A DNA stretch of 64,000 bases, from contig NZ_JACHJU010000001.1 in the NCBI RefSeq assembly GCF_014203795.1, forward strand, positions 3,534,001-3,598,000, in the 5' to 3' direction. Positions 17,818 through 26,689 of this stretch are shown here, piece after piece. The stretch comes from Streptosporangium album (GTDB lineage Bacteria > Actinomycetota > Actinomycetes > Streptosporangiales > Streptosporangiaceae). Each line of letters starts with the position of its first letter. The first letter of the stretch is position 1. The position numbers and the translations under genes are program-made. The notes under the pieces are model-generated. The model saw nothing but the letters and a program-made list of their open reading frames with translations, ran no database searches and was not told the DNA's origin.

Positions 17818-17947
17818 AGCGGGTGCCGCGATGAGCGTGAGCGTGCGCCTGATACCACGTCCCCTGAGCCTCTACGCGTGCCGCACGTCGGGATCGGGCT
17901 TCAGCGCGGCTTCAGCTCTGTCCGGAGTGATCTCAGCCCCTCAGACA

Positions 17948-18945
17948 TCAGGGGCCGGTGAGGCGGCGGTCGCCACGGGTGGTAACCACGAACACCTGCC
18001 AGTTGTAGTAGGCGTAGTAGTTCCTGATGTCCCGCTTGATCTGGCGCGTGTACAGCAGCACCGCGTTGACGTAGGCCTGGGAGTGGTTGTAGGCGTACAG
18101 CGCGCGCCGGTAGTCGCGCGGTGCCCCCGACGCGTGCAGGTAGTTGGCCGCGGCGAGCAAGGCGTCGCGGGTGTCGTGGACGTCACCGCCCATCCCGTAG
18201 GCGTCCCACGTTCCCGGCATGAACTGCATGGGCCCCTTGGCGCCCGTGTAGCTCGGTGACCTCACGCGGCCGAACTTGGTCTCGACGAACATCACCGCCG
18301 CCAGCACCTCCCACTCGACGCCGAACCGGTGCCCGGCACGCCGGAAATGGCCGAGCAGGACATCGGCGGGCTCGGGCGGCTGGACGCGGAATTTCGCCGA
18401 CCCGCTGATGGGGCGGACGAGGGAGAGCAGATCCCGGCCGGCCGTCACGTTGTCTTCCGCCTGCCCGGCCAGGGCCTTCGGCAACCTGGTGTAGGTGCGG
18501 GAGGCGACCTGTGGATTACGGACCAGGTAGCGGTAGATGCGCTGCTGGTGCAGGGCCAGCAGCACCACCGGCTCAGGGGGATTCCCCTTGGCGGGGTCCC
18601 CCTCGCGCACCCAGTCATCGATGGCCCGTCGTAGCTCTGCGGTGGTGCCGGCCAGGGAACGGGCCAGTTCCGCTGGGTCGGTGGTGATCGCCGCGTCCGG
18701 GGCGGGCAGGACGGGCGCCTGGCGTGCGGGCCCCTCCGCCGGTGGCGTCGCCGACCGCTCTGGAGCCGGCCTGTCGCCGTCTGGCTGGGAACGGTCGTGG
18801 AGGCGGTGCCTTGCGAGGCGGCGCCCTGCGAGGCGGCGCAGCCGGAGACCGCGATGGCCAGCGCGACGAGCGACGCGACCATCGGCCGCCCGCTCGATCG
18901 GCGGCCACGCTCCGGCCGTGCGACCCCCGCACGCTGATCCTTCAC
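17948..18945 (-). pseudogene. Lytic transglycosylase lipoprotein, frameshifted
   Basis: The SLT domain frame (17948 to about 18785) encodes WEVLAAVMFVETKFGRVRSP and GAKGPMQFMPGTWDAYG, with the catalytic Glu present, followed by a Tyr-rich tail. The N-terminal lipoprotein signal (VASLVALAIAVSGC, start GTG 18945) lies in another frame. The two frames meet near 18786, where a one- or two-base indel would restore a single protein of about 332 residues. A 15-bp tandem repeat (AASQG twice) lies just after the lipid Cys. If the shift is real the SLT part could only be made from GTG 18610, without export. Function when intact: cleavage of peptidoglycan at the cell surface. Confidence 0.7.
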
Positions 18946-18965
18946 CGGCCCCACGGTAGCCGCAT

Positions 18966-19361
18966 TTAGATGTGTTCCGAGTGGCGCAGGAGCATCGCGC
19001 CGAGCATGAGGGGGAACATGGCCAGATGCGCGAGGGCCATCAGCGCGCCGCCGTCGATCACACCCAGCCAGAGCAGAGGGAACAGCGGAACGGCCGGGGC
19101 GAACATGGCGGCGCACATCTCGAGGGTGTGCCGCCAGGCGTGGCCGCGGAAACGCATCCAGACGGCCATGCCGACGGACATGTTGAAGGCCATCACCAGG
19201 TAGCCGAGCTCGGGGTACTGCGCGTGGGAGAAAGCCAGGCCGACCGCGGACTGGAGGGACCCCAGGGCGAACATCCCGACGAACATCGCGACGATCATTT
19301 CGATGTAGTGGAGGGTGAACCTGAGCCATCCGCTGTGCGCTCTCGTCGCTGTCTGAGTCAT
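18966..19361 (-). CDS. Small four-helix integral membrane protein
   Basis: The 131-residue protein has four hydrophobic segments (residues about 18-38, 50-72, 84-102, 106-124) rich in Met (MIVAMFVGMFALG, CAAMFAPAVPLFPLLWLG, ALAHLAMFPLMLGAMLLR). No catalytic motif is visible. It is divergent from a GlxA-type regulator 97 bp away, which may control it. Function unknown. Confidence 0.75.
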   Translation of the reverse strand: MTQTATRAHSGWLRFTLHYIEMIVAMFVGMFALGSLQSAVGLAFSHAQYPELGYLVMAFNMSVGMAVWMRFRGHAWRHTLEMCAAMFAPAVPLFPLLWLGVIDGGALMALAHLAMFPLMLGAMLLRHSEHI

Positions 19362-19458
19362 GGTTCAACTATGTGAGGCGGGGAGGCCGCGCCCAAGGAA
19401 TGCGGGCGGGGAGGTCTGGAATCTTGGGCAGTCGGTCTTTCCGGCCTACAGTCGGGTC

Positions 19459-20439
19459 ATGAAGGAGCGGCATTTCGTGGTCGTCGGGTACGACGCCGCC
19501 GCGTTACTCGACATCGCCTGCGTGGTGGCGAGCTTGGAGAGCGCGAACTGGTACGGCGCGGCTCCCTACTACAAGGTCCGCCTGGTCACACCGGGAGCGC
19601 GACCCATCGACTGCGGCCCTACCGTGACGCTGCACACCAGCGAGAAGCTCGAACGGGTCACAGGCCCGATCGACACGCTGCTCGTGTCCGGTGGGATCGG
19701 CAGCCAGGACGCAGCGGCCAACCGGCTGATTCTCGCGCACATCCGTCGGCTGGCGCGAGAGAGCCGCCGGGTGGCGTCCGTGTGCACGGGAACGTGGATC
19801 CTGGCCGCCGCCGGGCTCCTCGACGGCCGGCGCGCCACCACCCACTGGAGCTGGGCGGACCAACTCGCCGCGCACCACCCGGAGGTCCACGTGGATCCCG
19901 ACCCCATCTTCATCCGTGACGGAAACGTCTACACCTCGGCCGGCGTCACCAGCGCCCTTGACCTGACGCTCGCCCTCATCGAGGAGGACAACGGCGCCGA
20001 GCTCGCGCGGACCGTAGCCCGGCAGCTCGTGACCTACCTGCAGCGGCCGGGCAACCAGGCGCAGATGAGCATGTTCACCGCCGCCCCACCGCCGTCCAAC
20101 AGCCTGGTCAAACGGGTGGTCGACCACATCACCGGCCACCTGGACGCAGACCTGACCGTCGCGGCGCTGGCCACCGACGCGGGCGTGAGCGAGCGGCACC
20201 TGACGCGGCTGTTCCTCCAACACCTCGGACAGACCCCGGGCAAGTTCGTACGGCAGGCCCGCGCGGAAGCGGCAGCCCACCTGCTGGTCTCCACTTCCCT
20301 GTGCATGGCTACCGTGGCCAGCCGCTGTGGATTCGGCACGGCCGAGACCCTGCGCCAAGCCTTCATCGACCGTTACGGCGTCCCGCCCTCGCACTACCGA
20401 CTCACCCAGTCACGCATGGCGTCGCAGGCGCGCCATTGA
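19459..20439 (+). CDS. GlxA-family transcriptional regulator (DJ-1/PfpI plus AraC HTH)
   Basis: The 326-residue protein starts at ATG 19459 (MKERHFVVVGYDAAALLDIA). Residues 1-180 form a DJ-1/PfpI amidotransferase-like domain with the nucleophile-elbow sequence VASVCTGTWILAAAGLLDGR. Residues 225-320 hold an AraC-type double HTH (LATDAGVSERHLTRLFLQHL, VASRCGFGTAETLRQAF). Such proteins are one-component activators whose ligand is usually unknown. The upstream neighbour on the other strand is a small membrane protein, a plausible target. Confidence 0.9.
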   Translation: MKERHFVVVGYDAAALLDIACVVASLESANWYGAAPYYKVRLVTPGARPIDCGPTVTLHTSEKLERVTGPIDTLLVSGGIGSQDAAANRLILAHIRRLARESRRVASVCTGTWILAAAGLLDGRRATTHWSWADQLAAHHPEVHVDPDPIFIRDGNVYTSAGVTSALDLTLALIEEDNGAELARTVARQLVTYLQRPGNQAQMSMFTAAPPPSNSLVKRVVDHITGHLDADLTVAALATDAGVSERHLTRLFLQHLGQTPGKFVRQARAEAAAHLLVSTSLCMATVASRCGFGTAETLRQAFIDRYGVPPSHYRLTQSRMASQARH

Positions 20440-20618
20440 CCGATCTCGCCCAACACCCTGCGTGTACGGCGGACACCGGGAGGCGACAACCATCTTCTCC
20501 CCTCCAAGGGTCGATAAGTGCGGCTGGAATACCGATGGAGGTCGAGGAGTACGTCAGGGTCCCGGCAAAGTCGGTTGAGTGGCGATTGATCACCTGATCC
20601 CCAGGATCTGGGGGGGCG

Positions 20619-20872
20619 GCCAGCGCCCTGTCAGCCAGTCGCATCACCCGGGTCGTCGACACGCTTCAGGCTCGCAGGCAGGTGATCAAGCGGCGTTACG
20701 AAGGCGACGGCCGCGGCAATGTGGCCTCGCTGACTCCGGAAGGGCTGAAGCGCCTCCAGGCTGCGTACTCCGTTCATCTGACGAGTGCCCGTGAGCGTGT
20801 CCTCGACCAGCTCGACGGCCGGTCCCTGCATGCTCTGGTCAGTTCGAAGCCGTGGTGAAAAAGCTCGGCTGA
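20619..20872 (+). pseudogene. C-terminal remnant of a MarR-family regulator
   Basis: The frame encodes SASRITRVVDTLQARRQVIK, then YEGDGRGNVASLTPEGLKRL, which is the recognition helix and wing of MarR proteins, then a helix-rich tail. A frameshift near 20845 moves the expected ending (EAVVKKLG then TGA at 20870) to another frame. The N-terminal half is missing. The intact gene may once have regulated the adjacent NTF2-like gene. Confidence 0.6.
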
Positions 20873-20873
20873 G

Positions 20874-21341
20874 TCAGGCGACGGAGGGCCGCGTCTCGGT
20901 CCAGTCGACCATCAGTCTGCGTTCGGCGAACAGCCACCCGCTGTCCTGCTTGACGAGTTCGTCGAGATAGCGGATAGAGGCGATCATCAGCGTACGCTGT
21001 CCGTCCTCACCCACCGACAGGTGATGCGCCAGGCAATAGCTCTCAGCCGTTGCCCGGTCTCCGTCCAGCGAAACCGTGCTCTGCCCGTTGAAGTGAGTGG
21101 TGGTCTCGTAAGTGTTCAGATTGTCGAAGACCGGAGCCAGCGAGTCGCGGCCGTGCAGCTCCTGAGTCGGCTCGGCAGCCGTGGCATCCATGAACACGAG
21201 GAACCGGGTGTCGGCAGTGAAGAGCGCCATCTGACCCTTCGCGTCGCGGCGGTCCGCACAGTGGGCATAGGCGTCGATCAGTTCACGGATGGCCAGCCGG
21301 TCGGCGGCCTCCTGGGGTGAGATAGCGGAATGGGAAGCCAT
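20874..21341 (-). CDS. SnoaL/NTF2-like family protein
   Basis: The 155-residue protein has the N-terminal ADRLAIRELIDAYAHCADRR and ALFTADTRFLVFMDA segments of the SnoaL-4 type NTF2-like fold (cone-shaped alpha+beta barrel). Members act as hydroxylases, dehydratases or cyclases on small aromatic or polyketide substrates, so a specific reaction cannot be assigned. The ATG at 21341 follows a GGGAGAA site. A 12-bp palindrome lies 30 bp upstream. Confidence 0.82.
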   Translation of the reverse strand: MASHSAISPQEAADRLAIRELIDAYAHCADRRDAKGQMALFTADTRFLVFMDATAAEPTQELHGRDSLAPVFDNLNTYETTTHFNGQSTVSLDGDRATAESYCLAHHLSVGEDGQRTLMIASIRYLDELVKQDSGWLFAERRLMVDWTETRPSVA

Positions 21342-21370
21342 GTCGTTCTCCCTCGGGTAACTATTTGACG

Positions 21371-21382
21371 GATGTATACATC
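21371..21382. promoter_or_regulatory. Palindromic operator candidate upstream of the NTF2-like gene
   Basis: GATGTATACATC is a perfect 12-bp palindrome in an AT-rich stretch of otherwise GC-rich DNA, 30 bp before the start codon. Size and symmetry fit a MarR- or TetR-type site, in line with the MarR remnant on the other side of the gene. Confidence 0.45.
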
Positions 21383-21627
21383 AGTCGCGTCGGCGCGATG
21401 GCAAGACATCGGGAAGGGTGTGGCCGCGCCGCCACACCCACCCGTGGATCACGTGAACGCCCCGGGCGCGAGCCGTTGATCGTGGAACTCGCGGCGCCCC
21501 AGGCGTCTCGCGGGGTCAGCGTCAGCGTCTCCGTAGACGTGAGGATCGAGGAGCCGGAGTCACTGGAGCGTTCGGCAGCAAGATCCGCCGGATCGTGGGT
21601 TTACGGCACCAGCGAAGCGGCGGTCGA

Positions 21628-22323
21628 TCACCCCGTTTTCGTCGCGGCATCCCCGCTCCCGCCGCCCAGCCGGTTGATTTCCGGGCTGTACAGGATCCGC
21701 TGCTCGACCGCTCCGGGCCGGGTGACGGCGAGCATGGTGCGGCCGATGTGTTCGGTGGTTGTGGTGTGACGGGGAGCGAGGCGGTGCAGCAGGGGGTAGA
21801 GCCAGGAGGTGAGGGCGTAGAGCACCCGGTACGCCGGCGTCTTGGAGACTGCTCCGTGGCGGGGGTGGATATAGCCGGGGCGGAACATGTACGCGTCCAT
21901 CGGCATGGCCAGCAGAGCGTTCTCGGTGCGGCCCTTAACGCGGGCCCACATGGTCCGGCCGCGTTCGCTGCTGTCGGTGCCCTCTCCTGAGACGTAGGTG
22001 AAGGTCAATCCGGGGTTGGGCGCGGACACGGCACGCGCGGCAGCGAGGGTGCAGTCGTAGGTGATGCGGGTGTACTCCGCCTCGCTGCGACCGGACGATG
22101 AGATGCCGAGACAGTAGAAGCAGGCATCGAGACCGACCAGCTGCCCGGAGATGGCGGACAGGTCGGTGAAGTCCTGGTGGATGACTTCCCGCAGCTTGGG
22201 ATGGCTGATGCCAAGCGGGCTGCGGACCACCACCAGCACACGCGTGACGGCCGGGTCGAGGAGACAGGCGCGCAGTACGCCCTGTCCGATCATGCCGGAC
22301 GCGCCGAAGATGACGACTTTCAC
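21628..22323 (-). CDS. NAD(P)H-binding, NmrA/atypical SDR-like protein
   Basis: The protein of about 231 residues starts at GTG 22323, seven bases after GGAG, where the Rossmann motif VVIFGASGMIGQGV begins; the longer ATG start would add a Pro-rich leader. GASGMIGQG is the dinucleotide-binding loop. TFTYVSGEGTD occupies the usual active-site Ser position, and the YxxxK is replaced by a WARVKGRTE stretch. It resembles the HTATIP2-like/oxidoreductase group. Substrate unknown. Confidence 0.8.
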   Translation of the reverse strand: MKVVIFGASGMIGQGVLRACLLDPAVTRVLVVVRSPLGISHPKLREVIHQDFTDLSAISGQLVGLDACFYCLGISSSGRSEAEYTRITYDCTLAAARAVSAPNPGLTFTYVSGEGTDSSERGRTMWARVKGRTENALLAMPMDAYMFRPGYIHPRHGAVSKTPAYRVLYALTSWLYPLLHRLAPRHTTTTEHIGRTMLAVTRPGAVEQRILYSPEINRLGGGSGDAATKTG

Positions 22324-22449
22324 GGGCAGACTCCAGGTAGAGGGTGAAGGTTCAGGTCCGCAACACCGCGGTGGCGGTCGCGACGACGGTGGCGCGCCGG
22401 CGCTCACGGTCAATGCTGGCGCCCACGGCGGGCGTGAGCGGAGTGTTGC

Positions 22450-22668
22450 TCAGGGAAAGCACGAGCATGAGGTCACGCAGTTCCCCAGCGGGCAGCGCAT
22501 CGGAGACGAGGCCGTCTTGAGCTGCCCGACCTCCAGGTAGCCGGGGCGCGTCGTCCAGTCCGCACCAGGGAACAGGACATCCGGGTTGTGGGCCCCGAAC
22601 CCATCGGGGAGAAAAGTGATCGACATATCCCCGATGGCAATACGGGACCGAGTGCCCGGCTGGGGCAT
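22450..22668 (-). pseudogene. N-terminal remnant of an MBL-fold metallohydrolase
   Basis: From ATG 22668 the frame encodes TRSRIAIGDMSITFLPDGFG and NPDVLFPGADW, the N-terminus of MBL-fold hydrolases of the quorum-quenching-lactonase-like group. It loses homology and stops within 70 codons, before any metal-binding His. It lies 83 bp downstream of the aldo/keto reductase on the same strand and was probably its operon partner. Confidence 0.55.
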
Positions 22669-22751
22669 GGGGGCCTTTCGAGACGTGTGGGTTTCTGTGT
22701 TACGAGGGTGTTGCCGCCCTGCGAGGAGTGGAGTGGGGCGCTGGTCGGGCC

Positions 22752-23735
22752 TCAGCCGTTGAGCGTGCCCATGAACTCGGGTGCGTAGCGGTCGCCGGTG
22801 ACCACGCCGTGCGGGGCGACCGCCTCGATCGCGGCGAGGTCCTCGGCGGAGAGGGTCACCTCGGTCGCAGCGATGTTCTCCTTCAGGTAGCGGCGCCGCT
22901 TGGTGCCCGGGATGGCGACCGCGCCCTGGTGCTGGACCCAGGCGAGGGCCAGCTGGGAGGGCGTGACGTCCTTGGCGGAGGCGATGCGGCGCACCTCGCG
23001 GACGACGTCGAGGTTGCGGTCGAAGTTCTCGCTCTGGAAGCGGGGGTCCGTCCGGCGCCAGTCGTCCTCGGCGAAGTCGTCGGGGCTGGTGATGGCGCCA
23101 GAGAGGAAGCCGCGCCCCAGCGGGGAGTAGGCGACCAGTCCGATCTGCAGTTCCCGCAGGGTGTCGAGCACGCCGTTGTGTTCGATGTCGCGTTCGAAGA
23201 GCGAGTACTCGGTCTGGACAGCGGTGAGCGGGTGCACGGCGTGGGCACGCCGGATCGTCTGGGCGGACGCCTCGCACACGCCGATGTGGCGTACCTTGCC
23301 CTCGGCAACCAGCTCGGCCAGCGCGCCGATGGTCTCCTCGATCGGCACCTTGGGGTCGATGCGGTGCAGGTAGTACAGGTCGACGTGGTCGGTGCCCAAG
23401 TGCCGCAGCGAACGTTCGAGTGCCCGGCGCACGTACTCGGGCCGGCCGTTCAGGTCGAGTAGCCGGCCGTCGTCGGTGATCTCCACGCCGGTCTTGGTAG
23501 CAAGGACGGCGGCATCCCGGCGCCCTGCCAGCGCCTGGCCAAGGAGCTGCTCGTTGACGAAGGGGCCGTAGCTCTCGGCGGTGTCCAGCAGGGTGATGCC
23601 CAGCTCCAGGGCGCGGTCGATGGTGGCCAGCGACTCGGTCTCGTCGGTGGCGCCGTAGAAGACGCTCATGCCCATGCAGCCGAGACCCTGCACGCTGACG
23701 GTCAGCCCCTGGCGGCCCAGTGCGCGGTGTTCCAT
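22752..23735 (-). CDS. Aldo/keto reductase
   Basis: The 327-residue TIM-barrel oxidoreductase keeps the full tetrad: Asp51, Tyr56, Lys81 and His124 ([25 protein letters not shown]). It also has the C-terminal NADPH site [15 protein letters not shown] strong GGAGG site precedes the ATG. It reduces aldehydes or ketones in the cytoplasm; the actual substrate is unknown. It is divergent from a TetR gene, with one of two matching operators 19 bp upstream of its start, so derepression by an inducer bound to that TetR is likely. Confidence 0.92.
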   Translation of the reverse strand: MEHRALGRQGLTVSVQGLGCMGMSVFYGATDETESLATIDRALELGITLLDTAESYGPFVNEQLLGQALAGRRDAAVLATKTGVEITDDGRLLDLNGRPEYVRRALERSLRHLGTDHVDLYYLHRIDPKVPIEETIGALAELVAEGKVRHIGVCEASAQTIRRAHAVHPLTAVQTEYSLFERDIEHNGVLDTLRELQIGLVAYSPLGRGFLSGAITSPDDFAEDDWRRTDPRFQSENFDRNLDVVREVRRIASAKDVTPSQLALAWVQHQGAVAIPGTKRRRYLKENIAATEVTLSAEDLAAIEAVAPHGVVTGDRYAPEFMGTLNG

Positions 23736-23753
23736 AGAGGTTCCTCCGATAAG

Positions 23754-23817
23754 TATCTAACTAGATAGATATATACGGTAGAGCGACTGCCTGCGAGTGT
23801 CAATAACTAGATAGTTA
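23754..23817. promoter_or_regulatory. Paired TetR operators between the divergent genes
   Basis: Two 14-bp sites share the form TA-x-CTA, two bases, TAG-x-TA: TATCTAACTAGATA (23754-23767) and TAACTAGATAGTTA (23804-23817). One is beside the aldo/keto reductase start and the other beside the TetR start. This fits repression of both promoters by the same dimer. Confidence 0.65.
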
Positions 23818-23835
23818 CTTGCTACGGTGGCGGAC

Positions 23836-24429
23836 ATGCCACGGAACTCCAGCGCTACCAAGGCCAGGCTGCTCGACGCCGCCTTCACTGAATTCGCCAC
23901 CTACGGCATCGCAGGCGCCCGAGTGGACCGGATCGCCGAGGCGGCAGGTGCGAACAAGCGGCTGATCTACGTCTACTTCGGCAACAAGGAGCAGCTGTTC
24001 GACGAGGTGCTGCACCGGGCGATGACAGAGGGCGCCGAGTCGGTCCCGTTCGACGTCGAGGACCTGCCCGGATACGCCGGCGCGATCTTCGACCACCTCG
24101 TCGCCCGGCCGGACCTGATGCGCCTGCGACTGTGGAGGCTACTGGAACGCCCCTCCGCCACCGGACTCGAACCGGACACCTTCCGGCGCAAAGTCGCGGA
24201 AGTGGCCGACGCGCAGCAGCGTGGCGATCTCGCCCCGGAGATACAGCCGGACGATCTCCTGACCATGGTCCTCGCCATGGCCCAGGCGTGGTTCTGGGCC
24301 GCCGAGGACGTCGATCCCGGACAGGTCAGCCAGTCCTGGCCGCCAGAGCGACTGGCCCTGCACCGCTCAGCAGTTGTCGAGGCCGCCCGCCGGATCAGTC
24401 AGAAAACTGCTGACGCTCAGGGCTCGTAA
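23836..24429 (+). CDS. TetR-family transcriptional repressor
   Basis: The protein of about 197 residues starts at ATG 23836 (or GTG 23827). The HTH spans residues 10-55 (RLLDAAFTEFATYGIAGARV, then ANKRLIYVYFGNKEQLFDEV), an unusually clear TetR DNA-binding domain. The C-terminal part resembles the TetR_C_17 type and should bind a small ligand. It most likely represses itself and the divergent aldo/keto reductase through the paired palindromes between them. Confidence 0.9.
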   Translation: MPRNSSATKARLLDAAFTEFATYGIAGARVDRIAEAAGANKRLIYVYFGNKEQLFDEVLHRAMTEGAESVPFDVEDLPGYAGAIFDHLVARPDLMRLRLWRLLERPSATGLEPDTFRRKVAEVADAQQRGDLAPEIQPDDLLTMVLAMAQAWFWAAEDVDPGQVSQSWPPERLALHRSAVVEAARRISQKTADAQGS

Positions 24430-24688
24430 CACGATCCGGCCGTTCACTGAGAACGCCGCCTAGATCTGCACGGCGCCGTAGTCGCCCAGGCCTGCTCACT
24501 GGTCTGCCGGCGCCAGCCCGTGTTCGGCCACGGGACGGCGTCAGCGGGCCCGCTAAACGGACACCACGCCACTATGCCGGGGCCCTGAGGAGTACGTGTC
24601 AGGCCCCGTCTTGCGTTACGAGGGGCCTCGCGGCGTTTTCCAGCTCGACGTCTCACCGAGCTTGACAACTTCCACCGGCAACCCCAAG

Positions 24689-25615
24689 TCATGCAACACC
24701 TGGACCGCCCCCGCAGGCAAGGTCGCGTAGCCCGTCCTGTCGTAGCCGATCGCGGAGTGTCCGCGCGACCTGTGCCATGAGCGCCTCGGCTCCGGGTTGG
24801 CTGATGGCCGGTACGCGGGACTCGGTCAGTACGGCGACGGCGAAGACCTGGCCGTCGGCGTGCTCGACGACGCCGACCTCGTGACGGAGGTTGAGCAGCG
24901 TCCCGGTCTTGGAGGACCACCTGGACGCGTCGGAGCTGAAATCGGGGGCCAGCCGCTGCCGCAGGAGGTTGTCGGCCATCAGGCCCCGTACCCGCTCGGC
25001 CACGCCAGGGTCGATCGGAGACGGGGTCCACAGCGCCTGCAGGAGTTCGACGAACGCCCGCGCGGATCCCGAGTTCGCGCGGGTCACGTCCAGTTGCGGT
25101 ACCCGATGCCCCCGCCCGGCCGTTCCCGCCTCGATGGCGAGGAAGTGGGCGAGGTGGACCTCGCCGGGATCGAGACGTTCCGCCGGAGTCTCGATGAGCT
25201 CCTGGACGGTATGGCGGACCGCGATGCCGCGGAGCCCCAGCCCGTGCAGCATCGCGGAGACCTCGGTGGGCGGGGTGAGGGCGAAGAGCGCGTCCGCCGC
25301 CGTGCTGTCGCTCACCGCGATGCTGAGGTAGAGCAGGTCGTCGACGGCGACCCGGGCCGGATGCCGGAACCTGCCCAGCCCGGTCGGCCCCGGAACGGTG
25401 ATCCCGGTCGGCTGAACCAGGATCTGAGTGGAGCCGTCGAGTTCCCCCTTCCGGATACGTTCGAGCGTCGCGACGGCGAGCGGGACCTTGACGAGCGAGG
25501 AGATCGGGAACTCGAGGTCCGGCTCGATACCGATCTCGTCACCGGAGTGCAGATCCCGGACCAGGAACGATCCGTTCAGCCCGGCATCGTCGAGCTCTCG
25601 CCGGAGCTGTCGCAT
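24689..25615 (-). CDS. Cytoplasmic class A beta-lactamase-like protein (BlaB-type)
   Basis: The 308-residue protein has SxxK at Ser40-Lys43 (PISSLVKV), SDS at 102-104 where lactamases have SDN, and a KTG at 236-238 (SKTGTLL). It lacks a signal peptide and the ExxLN omega-loop Glu needed for deacylation. It overlaps the upstream LysR gene by one base (TGATG), so they are translationally coupled. This matches BlaB of Streptomyces cacaoi, a cytoplasmic penicillin-recognising-type protein needed for induction of blaL, whose exact role is not settled. Alternative: an unrelated serine hydrolase. Confidence 0.85.
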   Translation of the reverse strand: MRQLRRELDDAGLNGSFLVRDLHSGDEIGIEPDLEFPISSLVKVPLAVATLERIRKGELDGSTQILVQPTGITVPGPTGLGRFRHPARVAVDDLLYLSIAVSDSTAADALFALTPPTEVSAMLHGLGLRGIAVRHTVQELIETPAERLDPGEVHLAHFLAIEAGTAGRGHRVPQLDVTRANSGSARAFVELLQALWTPSPIDPGVAERVRGLMADNLLRQRLAPDFSSDASRWSSKTGTLLNLRHEVGVVEHADGQVFAVAVLTESRVPAISQPGAEALMAQVARTLRDRLRQDGLRDLACGGGPGVA

Positions 25616-26577
25616 CAGGTGCTCGACCTTGATGGTGTCCCTCCGTCCTGGTCGTGTGCGCCGACTTGGTGATGCGTGTCGTCCTGGTCGTGCTCGCTGT
25701 CTCGGTCGTGTGCGCCGAGGCAGCGGGCGATCGGGTGCCGGAGCCGGGTCCGGATGCGCTCCGCGTCGTCCCCGACGGCTGCCGACACCTCGAAGCCGCG
25801 GACGAGCTGGATCTCGCCGAGCGGGCGCCAGTGTAGCCCCAGTTCCTCGGCCTGCCCGACCGAGCAGAGCAGCAGATCCGTCGAGCCGAGGACCTCCGCC
25901 GCTGCAGTGGTGAGCGTGGTCGAGACGCCGACCTGCGCGGGCTGTAGACCGATGGCATCCCGGATCCGGAACATCCGGTCGCGGATGTGCGGGACGTCGT
26001 CCTCGGGCTGGATCCAGATCCGGCTCCGCCGCGACGACCGCGCGGTGCGGCCGGCCCGGAGCGTCTCGGCGTAGACGGTCTTCACCGGGAGATCCGCGGC
26101 GCCGGCGAGCCCGAGCCGTACGGACCAGGTCGCGTCGCCGGGCGGTACGGCGACAAGGGCGGCGCGGACCTCGCGAGACCGGACGAGTCCCGCCCGTTCG
26201 GCAGGCAGGGCAGCATGAAAATGCAGGTAGATGCCCTTTCGACGGGCCTCCACATCGAGCCGTGCCAGGTCACGGACCGTACAGATGTCGGGAACGGCAA
26301 GCCGGAGGGGACTGAGCTTGGCCTGCTCCGCCTCGTGTTCCATGTCGTCGGCCAGGCGGACGAGACGCTTCGCTGAGGGAAGCAGGTCCCGGCCGAACTG
26401 GGTGAGGATCGCCCCGCGCGACGACCGGTCGAACAGCCGCTCCCCGAGGTGCTTCTCCAGGGCGGCGATCCGGCGGCTCGCGACCGACTGCGGCACCCGG
26501 GTGGCAGCCGCGCCCTCGGTGAAGCTCCCTCGCTCGCTCACATTGACGAACGCTCGCCAGGCTCCAAGGACGTCCAC
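25615..26577 (-). CDS. LysR-family activator of beta-lactamase (BlaA/AmpR-type)
   Basis: The 320-residue regulator has an N-terminal winged HTH (GSFTEGAAATRVPQSVASRR) and an effector domain, followed by an unusual His/Asp-rich tail (residues about 290-320, HDRDSEHDQDDTHH). It is first in a two-gene operon with the BlaB-like gene and divergent from the class A beta-lactamase. By analogy with S. cacaoi blaA it should activate the beta-lactamase when cells sense beta-lactam damage, and bind the inverted repeat between the genes. Confidence 0.85.
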   Translation of the reverse strand: MDVLGAWRAFVNVSERGSFTEGAAATRVPQSVASRRIAALEKHLGERLFDRSSRGAILTQFGRDLLPSAKRLVRLADDMEHEAEQAKLSPLRLAVPDICTVRDLARLDVEARRKGIYLHFHAALPAERAGLVRSREVRAALVAVPPGDATWSVRLGLAGAADLPVKTVYAETLRAGRTARSSRRSRIWIQPEDDVPHIRDRMFRIRDAIGLQPAQVGVSTTLTTAAAEVLGSTDLLLCSVGQAEELGLHWRPLGEIQLVRGFEVSAAVGDDAERIRTRLRHPIARCLGAHDRDSEHDQDDTHHQVGAHDQDGGTPSRSST

Positions 26578-26587
26578 GAGGTGAGCG

Positions 26588-26604
26588 TATGCCGTTCTGG
26601 CATA
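26588..26604. promoter_or_regulatory. LysR-type operator between blaA-like and bla
   Basis: TATGCC, five bases, GGCATA is a perfect interrupted palindrome of the T-N11-A class bound by LysR regulators. It begins 11 bases upstream of the regulator start and about 85 bases upstream of the beta-lactamase start. Confidence 0.65.
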
Positions 26605-26689
26605 GAACCCGTCGTTTCAGTCTTTGACTGCATCAACCGACGACGTGAGACTGCCTGTCGCATCCACCCCACAACCGGAAGGCATCGCC

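Noticed and set aside
17693..18259. Plus-strand ORF over the lytic transglycosylase 3' end
   Set aside because: It is antisense to the SLT domain, with no motif of its own.
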